Shown: positions 36,124-45,882 of the stretch, one piece after another | Layout of the letters: every line of letters begins with the position of its first letter | Numbering within the stretch: position 1 is the stretch's first letter | Source: Parasphingorhabdus sp. SCSIO 66989 | GTDB lineage: Bacteria > Pseudomonadota > Alphaproteobacteria > Sphingomonadales > Sphingomonadaceae | Length of the DNA: 64,000 nt | NCBI RefSeq assembly: GCF_032852305.1 | Contig: NZ_CP136594.1 | Coordinates: 3,137,501-3,201,500 of the forward strand | Direction: 5' to 3' | The notes under the pieces: model-generated | The model's database searches: none | The model's input: only the letters and a program-made list of their open reading frames with translations | Told to the model about the DNA's origin: nothing | Position numbers and translations under genes: made by a program

Positions 36124-36997
36124 AACAAAGATCGCCATCGTCACCGGGGCCAATAATGGCATCGGATTTGAAACCGCTATCGGCATGGCCAAAGCGGGAT
36201 ATCATACCGTGCTCGCCTGCCGCAGCGAGGCCAAGGGCAAGGCCGCCATGGCCGAGATGCAAAAGCGTGTGCCCGGCGGCGAATTTGCGCTGTTGCTGCT
36301 TGATCTCAGCGATTTTGAGTCCGTGCGGCATTTTGCCACTGCGTTCCGCCAACACTATGACCGTCTGGATGTGCTGATCAACAATGCCGGGGTGCTGGAT
36401 TATTCCGGCCGCAAAGCCAGCAACGGCTATGAACTGCAACTTATGACCAACCATCTCGGACATATGCTGCTGACGTCATTGCTGCTCGACAGGATGCCGG
36501 ACGCACCAGAATCGCGGATCGTATCGTTGAGCAGCGTAGCGCATAGAGGCGCCAGGATTCACTTTGACGATATCCATTGTGAAAATACCGAAGGCGTCGC
36601 CGCCTATAGCCAGTCAAAACTGGCCTGCCTGCTGTTCGGAGATGAACTCAATCGACGGTTGCAGGCGGCGGGCAGACAAGTCCTTTCGCTCTCGGTGCAC
36701 CCCGGTGGTTCGGATAGCGGCCTCTTCGATGATATGTCGCGGCTACAATATTACACCATGAAGATACTCGCCCCCTTCATCATCCATAACAATGCCTCCG
36801 CAGCGAAACCGTCACTCCACGCCGCATTATCTCCCGACGCAAAGGGCGGCGATTTTTATGGGCCCCAAGGCTTCAAGGAATTACGCGGCAAAGCGGGGAA
36901 AGCCGTGCGTGATGCCTCTGCCCAAGACCCGGCGGTCGCGAACAGGCTATGGGAGGTCTCGGAAAAGCTTATTGGTGAGCCATTTCGGTTAGGGTGA
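36116..36997 (+). CDS. short-chain dehydrogenase/reductase
   Basis: 293 residues. The NAD(P)-binding motif is VTGANNGIGFETA (about 9-21), NNAG occurs in LINNAGVLDY, and the active site has Ser in VSLSSVAH and YSQSK (Y-x3-K). This is the retinol dehydrogenase/WWOX-like SDR layout. It oxidises or reduces a hydroxyl or carbonyl group; the substrate is unknown. The start at 36116 is supported by AGGAAA upstream and an eight-base overlap with the TetR gene, which suggests that the regulator's ligand is related to its substrate. Confidence 0.9.
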   Translation: MSETKIAIVTGANNGIGFETAIGMAKAGYHTVLACRSEAKGKAAMAEMQKRVPGGEFALLLLDLSDFESVRHFATAFRQHYDRLDVLINNAGVLDYSGRKASNGYELQLMTNHLGHMLLTSLLLDRMPDAPESRIVSLSSVAHRGARIHFDDIHCENTEGVAAYSQSKLACLLFGDELNRRLQAAGRQVLSLSVHPGGSDSGLFDDMSRLQYYTMKILAPFIIHNNASAAKPSLHAALSPDAKGGDFYGPQGFKELRGKAGKAVRDASAQDPAVANRLWEVSEKLIGEPFRLG

Positions 36998-37029
36998 TGC
37001 GGCGATGAAAGCCCTATCCACCCACGTTT

Positions 37030-38472
37030 TCAAGCGTCAGCGATAGCAGTCTCTGGGGCTTCCATGATTTGCTCCGCAGCCGCCACATCCTCCGGCTCCA
37101 CCGCATCAGCCAACCAGCGGTCCATGACCGCGCAGGCGGTCAGGTCCCCCGCGACATTGACGCTGGTGCGGCACATGTCGAGCAGGCGGTCGACGCCGAG
37201 CAGGATGGCGATGCCTTCTGGTGGCAGGCCGATGGATTGGAGGATGCCGCCAAGAATTACGATTCCGACCCCCGGCGTACTCGGGCTACCGATAGAAGCA
37301 CCGACCACGGTGACAGTGAGCAGCGCAAAGGTCGCGATATCGAGTTCAACGCCGTAAAGCTGGGTCAGGAACAGTGCGGCGACCACCTGATAGAGCGCGG
37401 TGCCGTCCATATTTACCGTTGCACCGAGCGGGATGATGAAACGGGCGATAGCACGGCGCACACGCAGTTTCTCGGTGGCAATGCGCATGGATAGCGGCAT
37501 GGTGGCGGCCGAGCTGGAGGTGGCAAAGGCGAGCAATTGCGCATCGGCAATGGCGGGGAAGAATTGGCGAGGGTCGCGGCGGGCAAAGACCGTCACGATC
37601 AGGCCATAGACGCAGAGCAGCAGCGCCAGCCCGCCGAGTACGGTGATGATATAGGCCGACATGCCGAACAGCGCGGTGATACCGACACGCATCACAAAAT
37701 CACCGATCAGGCCAAACACCGCCAGCGGCGCAAGCAGCATTGCCCAGCCGACAATTTTGAGCACAATATCCTGTAGCGATTGCAAAACCGCCTGCATCGG
37801 TGCCGCGCGTTTCTCGCCGATGGCCAGCATCGCCAGTCCCAAGAACACCGAGGCGATGACGATTTGCAGCATATTCTCATAGAGCTGCGCCTCGGCGAGA
37901 TTGCTGGGGATCATCGCCGCGATCTGTTCGGCAACGCTCGGCGCTTCTTCCTGAAGCTCCTGCGGCACGATAGCAGCGGCGGTCGGGATATCTCCTGCAA
38001 GCGAGGTCAATTCAATATAGCTGCCCGGCTGGATCACCGTCGCCATGGCAACGCCGATCAGCACAGCAAAGGTCGTCGTCGCGACAAAATAGGGGATGAT
38101 GCGCAGCGCCACTTTGCGAAGGAAGTCAGGGTCGCCAGAGCCGACGATACCCAGCGCAATCGACGACATGATCAAGGGCGTCACGATCATCTGGATCATA
38201 TTGAGAAACAGGCTGCCGGGCAGGCGCAGCCAATCGCCCCAATATTCCGCCTGCGCCGGCGTAATCGCAAAGCGGCTATCACCCACCGGGCTGAGCGCCA
38301 GCCCGAGGATGATCCCGAGCACCATGGCGACAATAATCTGCGCCCATAATTTTGTCTGGATCAGCCGATGAATACTGGCGAGGCGCATCCGGTAGAGCTC
38401 CGTCACCTCATCGGGCAACAGCCTTTCGGGACGCGATAGATTGGGACGGGGACTATCTGGACTCTGGGTCAT
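37030..38472 (-). CDS. dicarboxylate/amino acid:cation symporter
   Basis: 480 residues from 38472 (an in-frame ATG at 38532 is also possible). Eight helices plus two re-entrant hairpins occur. The family features include SSSAATMPLSM, the GATVNMDGTALYQ helix-break region, and VGASIGSPSTPGVGIV. The DAACS family (GltP/DctA-like) imports glutamate, aspartate or C4-dicarboxylates with H+ or Na+. The C-terminus has RTSVNVAGDL, the Asp/Asn coordination region. The gene stands alone. Confidence 0.92.
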   Translation of the reverse strand: MTQSPDSPRPNLSRPERLLPDEVTELYRMRLASIHRLIQTKLWAQIIVAMVLGIILGLALSPVGDSRFAITPAQAEYWGDWLRLPGSLFLNMIQMIVTPLIMSSIALGIVGSGDPDFLRKVALRIIPYFVATTTFAVLIGVAMATVIQPGSYIELTSLAGDIPTAAAIVPQELQEEAPSVAEQIAAMIPSNLAEAQLYENMLQIVIASVFLGLAMLAIGEKRAAPMQAVLQSLQDIVLKIVGWAMLLAPLAVFGLIGDFVMRVGITALFGMSAYIITVLGGLALLLCVYGLIVTVFARRDPRQFFPAIADAQLLAFATSSSAATMPLSMRIATEKLRVRRAIARFIIPLGATVNMDGTALYQVVAALFLTQLYGVELDIATFALLTVTVVGASIGSPSTPGVGIVILGGILQSIGLPPEGIAILLGVDRLLDMCRTSVNVAGDLTACAVMDRWLADAVEPEDVAAAEQIMEAPETAIADA

Positions 38473-38628
38473 AGCGTTGCGCCTTTGCGATCCTGTCCCC
38501 TGGGCCTTGGCCCGTGCGGGAATCGATAGCAAAACTACAGCGCGCTGACCATGAGAAAGCGATTACTGAACGCAATTAGGTATAGCGTTCAATCCGGCTG
38601 GTAGAGGTTTCGCGGGTTGGCCCTAAGG

Positions 38629-41064
38629 CTAGCTGGTGGACGCACTCAACGTCAGCACCGATTGGGTATTCTCCTCAATCGCCTTGTCGCTGAACCACCA
38701 ATAGATTTGTGCATCCTTATCGGTCCAATCGGTGATTTGGTCGGCGAGATGGGGGTGGAATGTCCGGCCCACCGCACCACCCGGCAAGACGGCACGGACC
38801 TTGTCCGGGTCATTCAGGTCCGCTGTCATCCGCAAGGAGGCGAACCATTGCGAGTCAAAGGGCTTCTCATAAGGATAGAGCGCCCGCAAAATCGTCTCGC
38901 CGGAACCGGGCATTGCGACATCGCGATTGCCGGTGAGTGACCCGACCCAGCCATCAAGCCTGAGCGGACCTGTGAAGCCGATCTTGCGCACATCGCCCCA
39001 GCGCCAATTCTCTATATTGTCGCCATAGTCGCTCGCCAATCGCTCTTGTGCCGCGCGTCCGGCGCGGCGGATCATATCGGCGAGGTTTTCCGTTTCCGGG
39101 GTGCGGGTGTCGTCGAACCAGGGCGATGTTCCCTCCCGCACCATGGCATCAAAGCGCTCCTGCCAGACATACCAGTTGGAGAGATAGGCGGTCACCGCTT
39201 CGGGTCCGAGTTCATCCTCATAGGTCAGCCGGGCGAGATGGCGCATAACCTCCTGAAACAGGGTTGGCCCCACTTCGCCCAGATCATCCCGGTGATTCCA
39301 ATCCTGCAGCGTCTGTCCGATCTGCTGAATGTCGGCATCCTCGTCTTCCAGCAGAGCAGCCGCCATGATCGGGGCAATATCGCGCGCAAAGACATTCAGC
39401 GTGTCATATTGCGCCGCCCAGGACTCCTCGGCGTTGATCGTCGGCTTGTCGTTGAAAATCTCCGACATCCGGCGATAGCGATAGGATGGCGATGCATAGC
39501 TTGTGTAGACATAAGGATAGTCCGCAGGTGCGGTGAAATGATTGGCTGTGCCGGTCCAGCCGCGCTCGGGATCAATCTCGCCGGGCATTTCCGCTGCCGG
39601 GATGCGCCCGCCCCAATTGTCCTCGCCATCGACTACAGGGAACGGCGCCATGCCATCACCGCGCAACCGTATTGGCGCGACCCCGCTGGCGCGGCGACCA
39701 ATGCGCCCGGTAACATCGCCAACGACAAAATTGAGCGACACCATATGTGCCAAGCCGATCGCGTCGAGTGCTTCTTCAACGCTGGTGGCCGCCATCAGCG
39801 CATCGAGACCCAGTTCTCCGTCCATATATTCGGCAGATGCCCAGCGCATGGTGAGTACCGCGCCGTCGCCCTTTTCAGGATCATGATCGGTAATCACCGG
39901 GCCGCGCCGGGTTAGCCTGATAGCCAGCTTTTCCTCCCTGATGCCATTTTCGGCGGCATCATCCTTGATCCGGATGGTTTCGGACAAGGTCTCGAAAGGC
40001 AGTGACTGATCGCCTTCCATATAATTGTCAGGATTGTCGGGATCGATAGTCTCGACATAGAGGTCGACCGCATCAGCATAAGCATTGGTCACGCCAAAGG
40101 CGATATGGTCATTACGTCCGATGACCACACCCGGAAGGCCTGCGCTGACGCCGACAACCCGTACCTCAGGGGTGATCAGCGCAACAGGATGCCATGATCC
40201 GGGCAGGTTGCGGCTGTCGAGATGCGGGTCATTGGTGACCACGGCGGCTGGGGTGCCACTTTTGGCACCGCTCATCGCCCAGTTGTTACTGCCGCCATGG
40301 CCCTGCTGGCGCCAGCCGCCTCTGGTCCATGCAGCGGGAGCACCTGTTTTGCTTGCCCAGCGGGACAGCGTAGCTGCTGTCTCTTCTTCGGCAGGCGCAG
40401 CTTCAGGGTTATCAGGATTGACGACAATCGGCGCGATTTCCTGAAACTTCTCTTCACCAATGGCCTGGATGACCTGATGCGCGATCAGCTCGGCATCAAA
40501 ATTGGCGGCGCTGCCCCAGCCCATGAAGAAGGTGACCGCAAGCAGATCCTCTACGGTCCACACCTCCGGTTCAAAACCAGCAAGCGAGAAAGCCATCGGA
40601 TGGGTATCCGCATGGTCGGTAATATAGCTATTGAGACCCTCGACATAGGGTGTGAGGCTGCGAAGGGCATTGGGGGAAAGCAATTCCATCTGCCGCTCGG
40701 CGATACGGCGAAAGCCGATAACACGCGCCTCCTTGTCAAGATTGACAATGGCGTCATCCGCGCCCGCGCCAAACACTTCCGAAAGACGTCCCGATGCTGC
40801 TCTTTTTGCCGCCTCCAGCTGGAACAAGCGATCCTGCCCGGCGACAAAGCCCTGCGCACGGAGAGCATCTTCCATGCTCTCGGCATAGATATAGGGCATG
40901 GCCTTTTCATCGCGCACGACGCGCACTGGACCCTGCAGGCCGGGCAGTGCGAGCTCTCCATCGGTCTGTCGATCATTGAGTGATGGTAGGAGGAACCATG
41001 TCGCGGCGAGGCCGATAACGGCAATCACCAACAATCCGATCACTATTCTAACGATAAGGCGCAC
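38629..41064 (-). CDS. penicillin acylase family (Ntn-hydrolase)
   Basis: 811 residues with an N-terminal hydrophobic segment (about 4-27). The proenzyme splits before the catalytic Ser259 in GHGGSNNWAMSG, giving alpha and beta subunits. The family hydrolyses amide bonds of penicillins, acyl-homoserine lactones or similar compounds in the periplasm. VRVVRDEKAMPYIYAESMED near 48-67 is the alpha-subunit signature. It starts at GTG, with GGGGAGG four bases upstream. It follows the P450 gene by about 79 bases on the same strand. The substrate is not certain. Confidence 0.9.
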   Translation of the reverse strand: MRLIVRIVIGLLVIAVIGLAATWFLLPSLNDRQTDGELALPGLQGPVRVVRDEKAMPYIYAESMEDALRAQGFVAGQDRLFQLEAAKRAASGRLSEVFGAGADDAIVNLDKEARVIGFRRIAERQMELLSPNALRSLTPYVEGLNSYITDHADTHPMAFSLAGFEPEVWTVEDLLAVTFFMGWGSAANFDAELIAHQVIQAIGEEKFQEIAPIVVNPDNPEAAPAEEETAATLSRWASKTGAPAAWTRGGWRQQGHGGSNNWAMSGAKSGTPAAVVTNDPHLDSRNLPGSWHPVALITPEVRVVGVSAGLPGVVIGRNDHIAFGVTNAYADAVDLYVETIDPDNPDNYMEGDQSLPFETLSETIRIKDDAAENGIREEKLAIRLTRRGPVITDHDPEKGDGAVLTMRWASAEYMDGELGLDALMAATSVEEALDAIGLAHMVSLNFVVGDVTGRIGRRASGVAPIRLRGDGMAPFPVVDGEDNWGGRIPAAEMPGEIDPERGWTGTANHFTAPADYPYVYTSYASPSYRYRRMSEIFNDKPTINAEESWAAQYDTLNVFARDIAPIMAAALLEDEDADIQQIGQTLQDWNHRDDLGEVGPTLFQEVMRHLARLTYEDELGPEAVTAYLSNWYVWQERFDAMVREGTSPWFDDTRTPETENLADMIRRAGRAAQERLASDYGDNIENWRWGDVRKIGFTGPLRLDGWVGSLTGNRDVAMPGSGETILRALYPYEKPFDSQWFASLRMTADLNDPDKVRAVLPGGAVGRTFHPHLADQITDWTDKDAQIYWWFSDKAIEENTQSVLTLSASTS

Positions 41065-41143
41065 ACGCCCTCCCCTTGGCTTATTGGTCTATTTTTTTTG
41101 GGGAGCTTAACGTGATCTCTCACTTTTGTAAGAGGTATTCGCC

Positions 41144-42571
41144 TTACAAACGCTCCAGCCGCACTTTCAGGCCATCGCGCGGTTGCGGGATGGGCCAATA
41201 TTGAAAGTCGGGATCATAGCCCGGCTCGGTGACGATGCGGTTGGTGGTCAGGATTTCGTGCATCAAAATCTTGATCTGCATATAGGCGAAATGGAGGCCA
41301 AGGCACATATGCGCGCCGCCGCCAAAGGGCACCCAAGCGAATTTGTGCCGCTCGCGCACCTGTTCCGGGGTGAAGCGCATCGGATCAAAGCGCTCGGGAT
41401 CGGGCCAATGCTCTTCCATCTTGTGGACTGCACCGGCGCTGATGCCAACCGATGTGCCCGCGGGGACCTTATACCCCATAAACTCAAAATCCTTGACCGC
41501 ACGGCGGGGAGTAGAAGGCACGGGCGGGATCAGCCGCAGCGATTCCTTAAACGCCATTTCGGTCAATTCCATCTTGGCGAGATCATCAAATGTCAGCTGG
41601 CCATTGGGCGCGACTTCGAGACATTCCTCACGCAGCTTTTCCTGCCATTCAGGATGCTGGCCGAGCAGCATCACCAGCGATGTCGCCGAAGAGGTGATGG
41701 TGTCATGCGCCGCCATCATCAGAAAGTTCATATGATCGACAACTTCATCCTCGGCGAGCAGCGAGCCATCATCATGCGTCGCACGGCAGAACTGGCTGAA
41801 CATATCCGGTCCCTGCTGCTCGCGCCGCTGGCGCACCTGGGGGGTGAAATATTCGGTAAGATATTTGCGACCGGCAACACCGCGCGCCATTTTGGTGAAT
41901 GGCCATGGTCGTCGGGCGACGCCAACCGATGCCTGTACCATATCGACAAAGGCGGTGTTAATCCTGTCCGCTTCCGGCCCCCAGGGAATACCAAGAAAAC
42001 TGGTCGCCGCGAGATCGAGCGTCAGCTTCTTGATTTCAGGATAGAAGAGAATGTCCTTGCCCGACCATGTCTTGACCCGTTCGGAAATACCCTCGCCCAG
42101 CTTTTCAGCATAATGGCGCATCGGCCCCGGCTTGAAGGCAATGGAAAGCGCTTTGCGATCAGCGCGGTGATGGTCAAAATCCATCAGCATCAGGCCGCGC
42201 GGGAATAGCAGGTTGAGCACCGGCCCCCAGCCCTGCTCCGAGGAGAAGGTCTTGTTGCGGTCAAACAGCACCAGTTCATTGGCATCCGCCCCGACCAGCG
42301 CCACCTGTTTACGGCCAAATTGCCGGGTGCGATAGATCGGCCCATAGGTGTCGTACATCTTCCAGCCAAAGGCGCGCGGATCTCTGAGCGCGGTAAAGGT
42401 GTGGCCGATAATCGGCGGGCCATAGTCACCGGGCAGATGGTCAACACCGCCTTCCGGCATACGCACCCAATGCGGGTTTTCGCTATCGGTAAAGCCGGGA
42501 TTGGCGGACATGCGATTTGGCGCCGCACGCGCAGCTTTCTCTTGAGCAATATCTGCAACCACCGTCGCCAT
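41144..42571 (-). CDS. cytochrome P450
   Basis: 475 residues. The heme ligand is Cys423 in FGGGAHMCLGLHFAYMQIKI, the I-helix has MMAAHDTITSS (the oxygen-activating Thr), and the K-helix carries KESLRLIPP (E-x-x-R). It is a soluble class I P450, closest in pattern to CYP sterol or fatty-acid hydroxylases. Ferredoxin and reductase genes are not nearby. A 7-2-7 palindrome lies upstream. The upstream minus-strand region to 42841 shows no gene. Confidence 0.93.
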   Translation of the reverse strand: MATVVADIAQEKAARAAPNRMSANPGFTDSENPHWVRMPEGGVDHLPGDYGPPIIGHTFTALRDPRAFGWKMYDTYGPIYRTRQFGRKQVALVGADANELVLFDRNKTFSSEQGWGPVLNLLFPRGLMLMDFDHHRADRKALSIAFKPGPMRHYAEKLGEGISERVKTWSGKDILFYPEIKKLTLDLAATSFLGIPWGPEADRINTAFVDMVQASVGVARRPWPFTKMARGVAGRKYLTEYFTPQVRQRREQQGPDMFSQFCRATHDDGSLLAEDEVVDHMNFLMMAAHDTITSSATSLVMLLGQHPEWQEKLREECLEVAPNGQLTFDDLAKMELTEMAFKESLRLIPPVPSTPRRAVKDFEFMGYKVPAGTSVGISAGAVHKMEEHWPDPERFDPMRFTPEQVRERHKFAWVPFGGGAHMCLGLHFAYMQIKILMHEILTTNRIVTEPGYDPDFQYWPIPQPRDGLKVRLERL

Positions 42572-42616
42572 CGCGTTTCTCTCCCTACGGTCGGCATAGT
42601 CTTGCCGACACTGTTA

Positions 42617-42632
42617 TTAATCGAACGATTAA
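42617..42632. promoter_or_regulatory. palindrome upstream of P450 gene
   Basis: TTAATCG-AA-CGATTAA, perfect seven-base arms, 46-61 bases upstream of the P450 start. A possible operator of an unidentified regulator. A 38-codon ORF at 42640-42756 is visible but lacks a ribosome binding site. Confidence 0.4.
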
Positions 42633-42840
42633 ATATCCTATGAACATAGGTGTTAGCAAGAGATTTGCCGATCAGATTATCGAGGCGTTCGACAAGCAGC
42701 CGATGATAGGCGGAGCCAATGCCTTACCGTGGCATAAATCAATGAAAAACCAGTGATTAGCGCCAAAGGCTGACTCTATCATTCATCCGCAATTCAATCA
42801 CTTTCCTCTAACTCTAACGATGGAACGAGAGGAGTATAGG

Positions 42841-43770
42841 ATGAAACGAGAAAGCTGGAATAGAGTAAAAGCATTCTGCATAGCCGGACTTGCTGGTCTC
42901 ACCCTTTCCGGCTGTGTCGGCTTTGGGGCCGGCTTCGGCGGAGGCTTTGGTGGCGGCGCGGTCGTCAACGACTTCGCCTACTATGATGGCTTTTGCGATC
43001 CCTATAACCCCTATGATGTCTATAATGACTGCGACTTCCGCAACGGCTTTGGCAATATCGGTTTTGCCGGTGGCCATTTTAACAACTTTTTCTACCCCGG
43101 TTACGGCCTGTTCGTCTTTGACCAGCGCGGTCGGCGGTTCAACATGCCGCCGGGCCACAGGCGCCACTGGGCACGCGAACGCTATCGCTATCGCCAGGGC
43201 TTTCTCGGTCGCAACGTAGATCGCTTCCAAAGAGCCGAAAGGCGCGAACGCCTTGCCGAAAGGCGGGCGCGCAATGACGCGCTGACACCGGCAGAACGCG
43301 CTGAACGGCGCGAGCGCAGAGCGGAGCGACGCGCGCGCAATGCCGATCTAACGCCTGCTGAACGTGCAGAACGGCGTGAACGTCGTGAGGCGCGGCGCAA
43401 TGATCCTGACTATCGCCGCGGCAATGGCAATCGCAACCGCAACGACCGTCGCGGACGGCGTGGCAATCGTGCCAATGATGGCGGGAATGGCAGCGCTGCA
43501 GCTGTCGCGCCGCGACGCGGCCGCAATGTGACAAGTGTGCGCGATCGCCCGCATCGGGCCGCAGGGCAGCGCCGCGCTAATCCAAGCCGCCAGGCACGAC
43601 CCAACCGTCAGGCGAGACCTAACCGGCAGGCGCGGCCCAATCGCCAAGCTCGTCAAACGCGTCAGGCAAGGCCCAATCGCAGCGCGCCGCGTACCAGGAC
43701 ATTCCGGTCAGATCGACCGCGTATGTCACCACGTGGTCGGACACAGCGCAGCACGACCAGCATTGACTGA
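42841..43770 (+). CDS. Arg-rich repeat lipoprotein
   Basis: 309 residues. Signal peptide with lipobox LSGC (Cys at about 25). A Gly-, Tyr- and Phe-rich segment follows (about 28-80), then a highly basic region. This contains two copies of an AERRERxAERRARNxxLTPAERAERRER-like unit (about 130-185), an Asn/Arg-rich patch, and four tandem NRQARP units (about 255-285). The start at 42841 is preferred for GAGGAG seven bases upstream. No known family is recognised. It may bind nucleic acid, LPS or acidic polymers outside the cell. Confidence 0.7.
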   Translation: MKRESWNRVKAFCIAGLAGLTLSGCVGFGAGFGGGFGGGAVVNDFAYYDGFCDPYNPYDVYNDCDFRNGFGNIGFAGGHFNNFFYPGYGLFVFDQRGRRFNMPPGHRRHWARERYRYRQGFLGRNVDRFQRAERRERLAERRARNDALTPAERAERRERRAERRARNADLTPAERAERRERREARRNDPDYRRGNGNRNRNDRRGRRGNRANDGGNGSAAAVAPRRGRNVTSVRDRPHRAAGQRRANPSRQARPNRQARPNRQARPNRQARQTRQARPNRSAPRTRTFRSDRPRMSPRGRTQRSTTSID

Positions 43771-43990
43771 TCCTATGAGAACACTTGGCGCTGGCACTGC
43801 GCGAAGCACCATAGTGACTAAAGTTTAGGAGCTGTGGAAGTATGGTTTGCTTTTTCAGCCTGTTCGACAAGCCTGCCCGTTCTCACCGATCATAGGCGGA
43901 GATTAATCTTTTTCTGCAATAGCCGTTAGGAGACAAACAACTAAGCATCGCCTATAAACCGGCTTAGCTTCTGAGCATTTGCGGGATCAC

Positions 43991-45058
43991 GTGACCAAAA
44001 TTCGCCTTTCCATCATTGATCAATCGCTCAGAAGCGGTGATGCACCTGCCAGTGAGGCATTTGCAGACAGTATAGCGGTTGCGCGATTGGCTGATCGGCT
44101 TGGCTATTACCGCTATTGGGTCTCAGAGCACCACGCCAATCCATCAATCTGTGGCAGCGTGCCGGAACTCTTGCTGACCGCGATTGGTGCACAGACCGGT
44201 CATATACGCCTCGGCACCGGCGGGATCATGCTGCCGCATTACAGCGCCTATCGTGTCGCCGAGATCGTTTCGACACTGAGCAATCTCTATCCGGGGCGAA
44301 TTGATGCCGGGCTTGGTCGTGCGCCGGGTGGTGATGTTGCCGTCTCCTATGCGCTGGCACAGGACCGTCGACCGCAATTTGAGAAATTCGCCGAGAGTCT
44401 GCAGATATTGCGTGGTTATCTGCAAGGCGAAATCCAACACCCCATGCTGGTACCCGAACCGGTTACGCCTATACCCCTTCACATATTAGGCACCAGCCCA
44501 CACAGCGCGGTGCTGGCCGGACAAATGGGCATGCCTTATGCCATTGGCCGATTCATCAATCCGCAGGCCGGGAGCGATCTTGCCGCGCGCTATCGGGACC
44601 ATTTCGTTCCAGCCCATCCCGATGCTCAGCCGCATGTTATTCTGGCGACAACGGCTTTGGCAGCAGAGGACAGCGAGCGTGCCGAGCTGCTGCGCAAGAA
44701 TGTCTATGTCAATTTCGTCCATATGCTGCTCAAAAGCGATGGCAAAGGCTTGCGACCGCCAGAGGACACGCAGGACTATAGCTTTGATGAGGCCGAAGCG
44801 TTGGCGGTTGGACGACAGGCGCGAATTGCCGCCTTTGGCACAGGTGAAGAGGTGGTCGAAAAGCTCCATGCGATGGCGCAAGATTTCACCGCAGATGAGA
44901 TTATGTTCACGTGCAACACATATCATCTTGCCGACCGTCTCGCTTCGCTGCAGCTGATTGCCGAGGCAGCGGGCATGGACGGCACCGCCAATGGCGGCAA
45001 CACTGGACGGCTGTTTGACCGACAAAGGCCCGATGCCGCGCCAACAACGCTTGCATAA
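43991..45058 (+). CDS. LLM class flavin-dependent oxidoreductase
   Basis: 355 residues from the GTG at 43991 (a TTG at 43979 is in frame). A TIM-barrel bacterial-luciferase-like monooxygenase: RYWVSEHHANPSICGS, GHIRLGTGGIMLPHYSAYRV and PGRIDAGLGRAPGGD are the family's F1-type conserved motifs. The reaction and substrate are unknown; FMNH2 or F420 is used by relatives. The RluA gene follows 26 bases downstream. Confidence 0.88.
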   Translation: MTKIRLSIIDQSLRSGDAPASEAFADSIAVARLADRLGYYRYWVSEHHANPSICGSVPELLLTAIGAQTGHIRLGTGGIMLPHYSAYRVAEIVSTLSNLYPGRIDAGLGRAPGGDVAVSYALAQDRRPQFEKFAESLQILRGYLQGEIQHPMLVPEPVTPIPLHILGTSPHSAVLAGQMGMPYAIGRFINPQAGSDLAARYRDHFVPAHPDAQPHVILATTALAAEDSERAELLRKNVYVNFVHMLLKSDGKGLRPPEDTQDYSFDEAEALAVGRQARIAAFGTGEEVVEKLHAMAQDFTADEIMFTCNTYHLADRLASLQLIAEAAGMDGTANGGNTGRLFDRQRPDAAPTTLA

Positions 45059-45084
45059 ACTAGCGTGCTCTGACAGGCAGCATC

Positions 45085-45882
45085 ATGGCTGTCCGCAATC
45101 CCAATTTCGATAAAAGACGCGATACCCTTGAGTCCGAGGCCGGGTATGACAGCCCGTTGCAGGTGCTGTTTCTCGACGGCGAGGCGCTGGTGGTGGATAA
45201 ACCGGCGGGCATGCCGGTAACGCCGACCAAATCGGGCGAAGTGGGTGTCGAATGGCTGGCGCATGATATGCGCTTCGGCTTCAAACGTCCTCCTTTGGCC
45301 GTCCATCGACTTGACCGCGATACTTCGGGATGCCTGTTAATGGCGCGCAATAGTGGCGCGCTAAAACGCTTTGGCAGTGCCTTTGCCGAGCGGGAGGTGC
45401 ATAAAGTTTATCTTGGCATTGTGGCGGGCGCACCCGAAGATGAAGCAGGCGAGATTGCCATGCCGCTCGACAAGACCAGCACCGAGGCTCTGGGCTGGTG
45501 GATGCATCCCGACCGCAATGGCAAGGCCGCGATAACCCGGTGGCGGGTGATAGCGCAGCATGACGGTCATAGCCTGATCGCCTTTGTACCGATTACCGGG
45601 CGCACACATCAGATCCGCGCCCATGCCTATTTTGCGCTCGGCCTGCCGCTGCTGCATGATCCGGTCTATCGTGCTGGCCGCAGCGCCAAGCCCGCTGACA
45701 GCAAAGGCGATACGCGGACCATGCTGCACAGCTGGCATTTGGAGTTTGCGCGCTCTGGCAAGAACGATGTGTATGCCACTGCGCCACTGCCCCGTGATTT
45801 CGTCAATCTGGGCTTTGAAGATGACTGTGTTGCGCCGTCGCTATTGGCTGAGTTGCTTGCCGAGCCGAAAGACCATGGCTGA
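45085..45882 (+). CDS. RluA-family pseudouridine synthase
   Basis: 265 residues. The catalytic Asp lies in HRLDRDTSGCLLMAR (about 73-87), and GRTHQIRAHAYFALGLPLL occurs near 172-190. It isomerises uridine to pseudouridine in rRNA or tRNA; the site is not predictable from sequence. It overlaps the arfB start by eight bases. No S4 domain is seen at the N-terminus. Confidence 0.92.
   Translation: MAVRNPNFDKRRDTLESEAGYDSPLQVLFLDGEALVVDKPAGMPVTPTKSGEVGVEWLAHDMRFGFKRPPLAVHRLDRDTSGCLLMARNSGALKRFGSAFAEREVHKVYLGIVAGAPEDEAGEIAMPLDKTSTEALGWWMHPDRNGKAAITRWRVIAQHDGHSLIAFVPITGRTHQIRAHAYFALGLPLLHDPVYRAGRSAKPADSKGDTRTMLHSWHLEFARSGKNDVYATAPLPRDFVNLGFEDDCVAPSLLAELLAEPKDHG

Noticed and set aside
38629-42571. 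Natural-product gene cluster from P450 plus acylase
   Set aside because: No synthase, ligase or carrier protein lies nearby, so a biosynthetic cluster is not supported.
42640-42756. 38-codon plus-strand frame beginning MNIGVSKRF
   Set aside because: It looks protein-like but has no ribosome binding site and lies in the P450 promoter region. Kept only as a remark.
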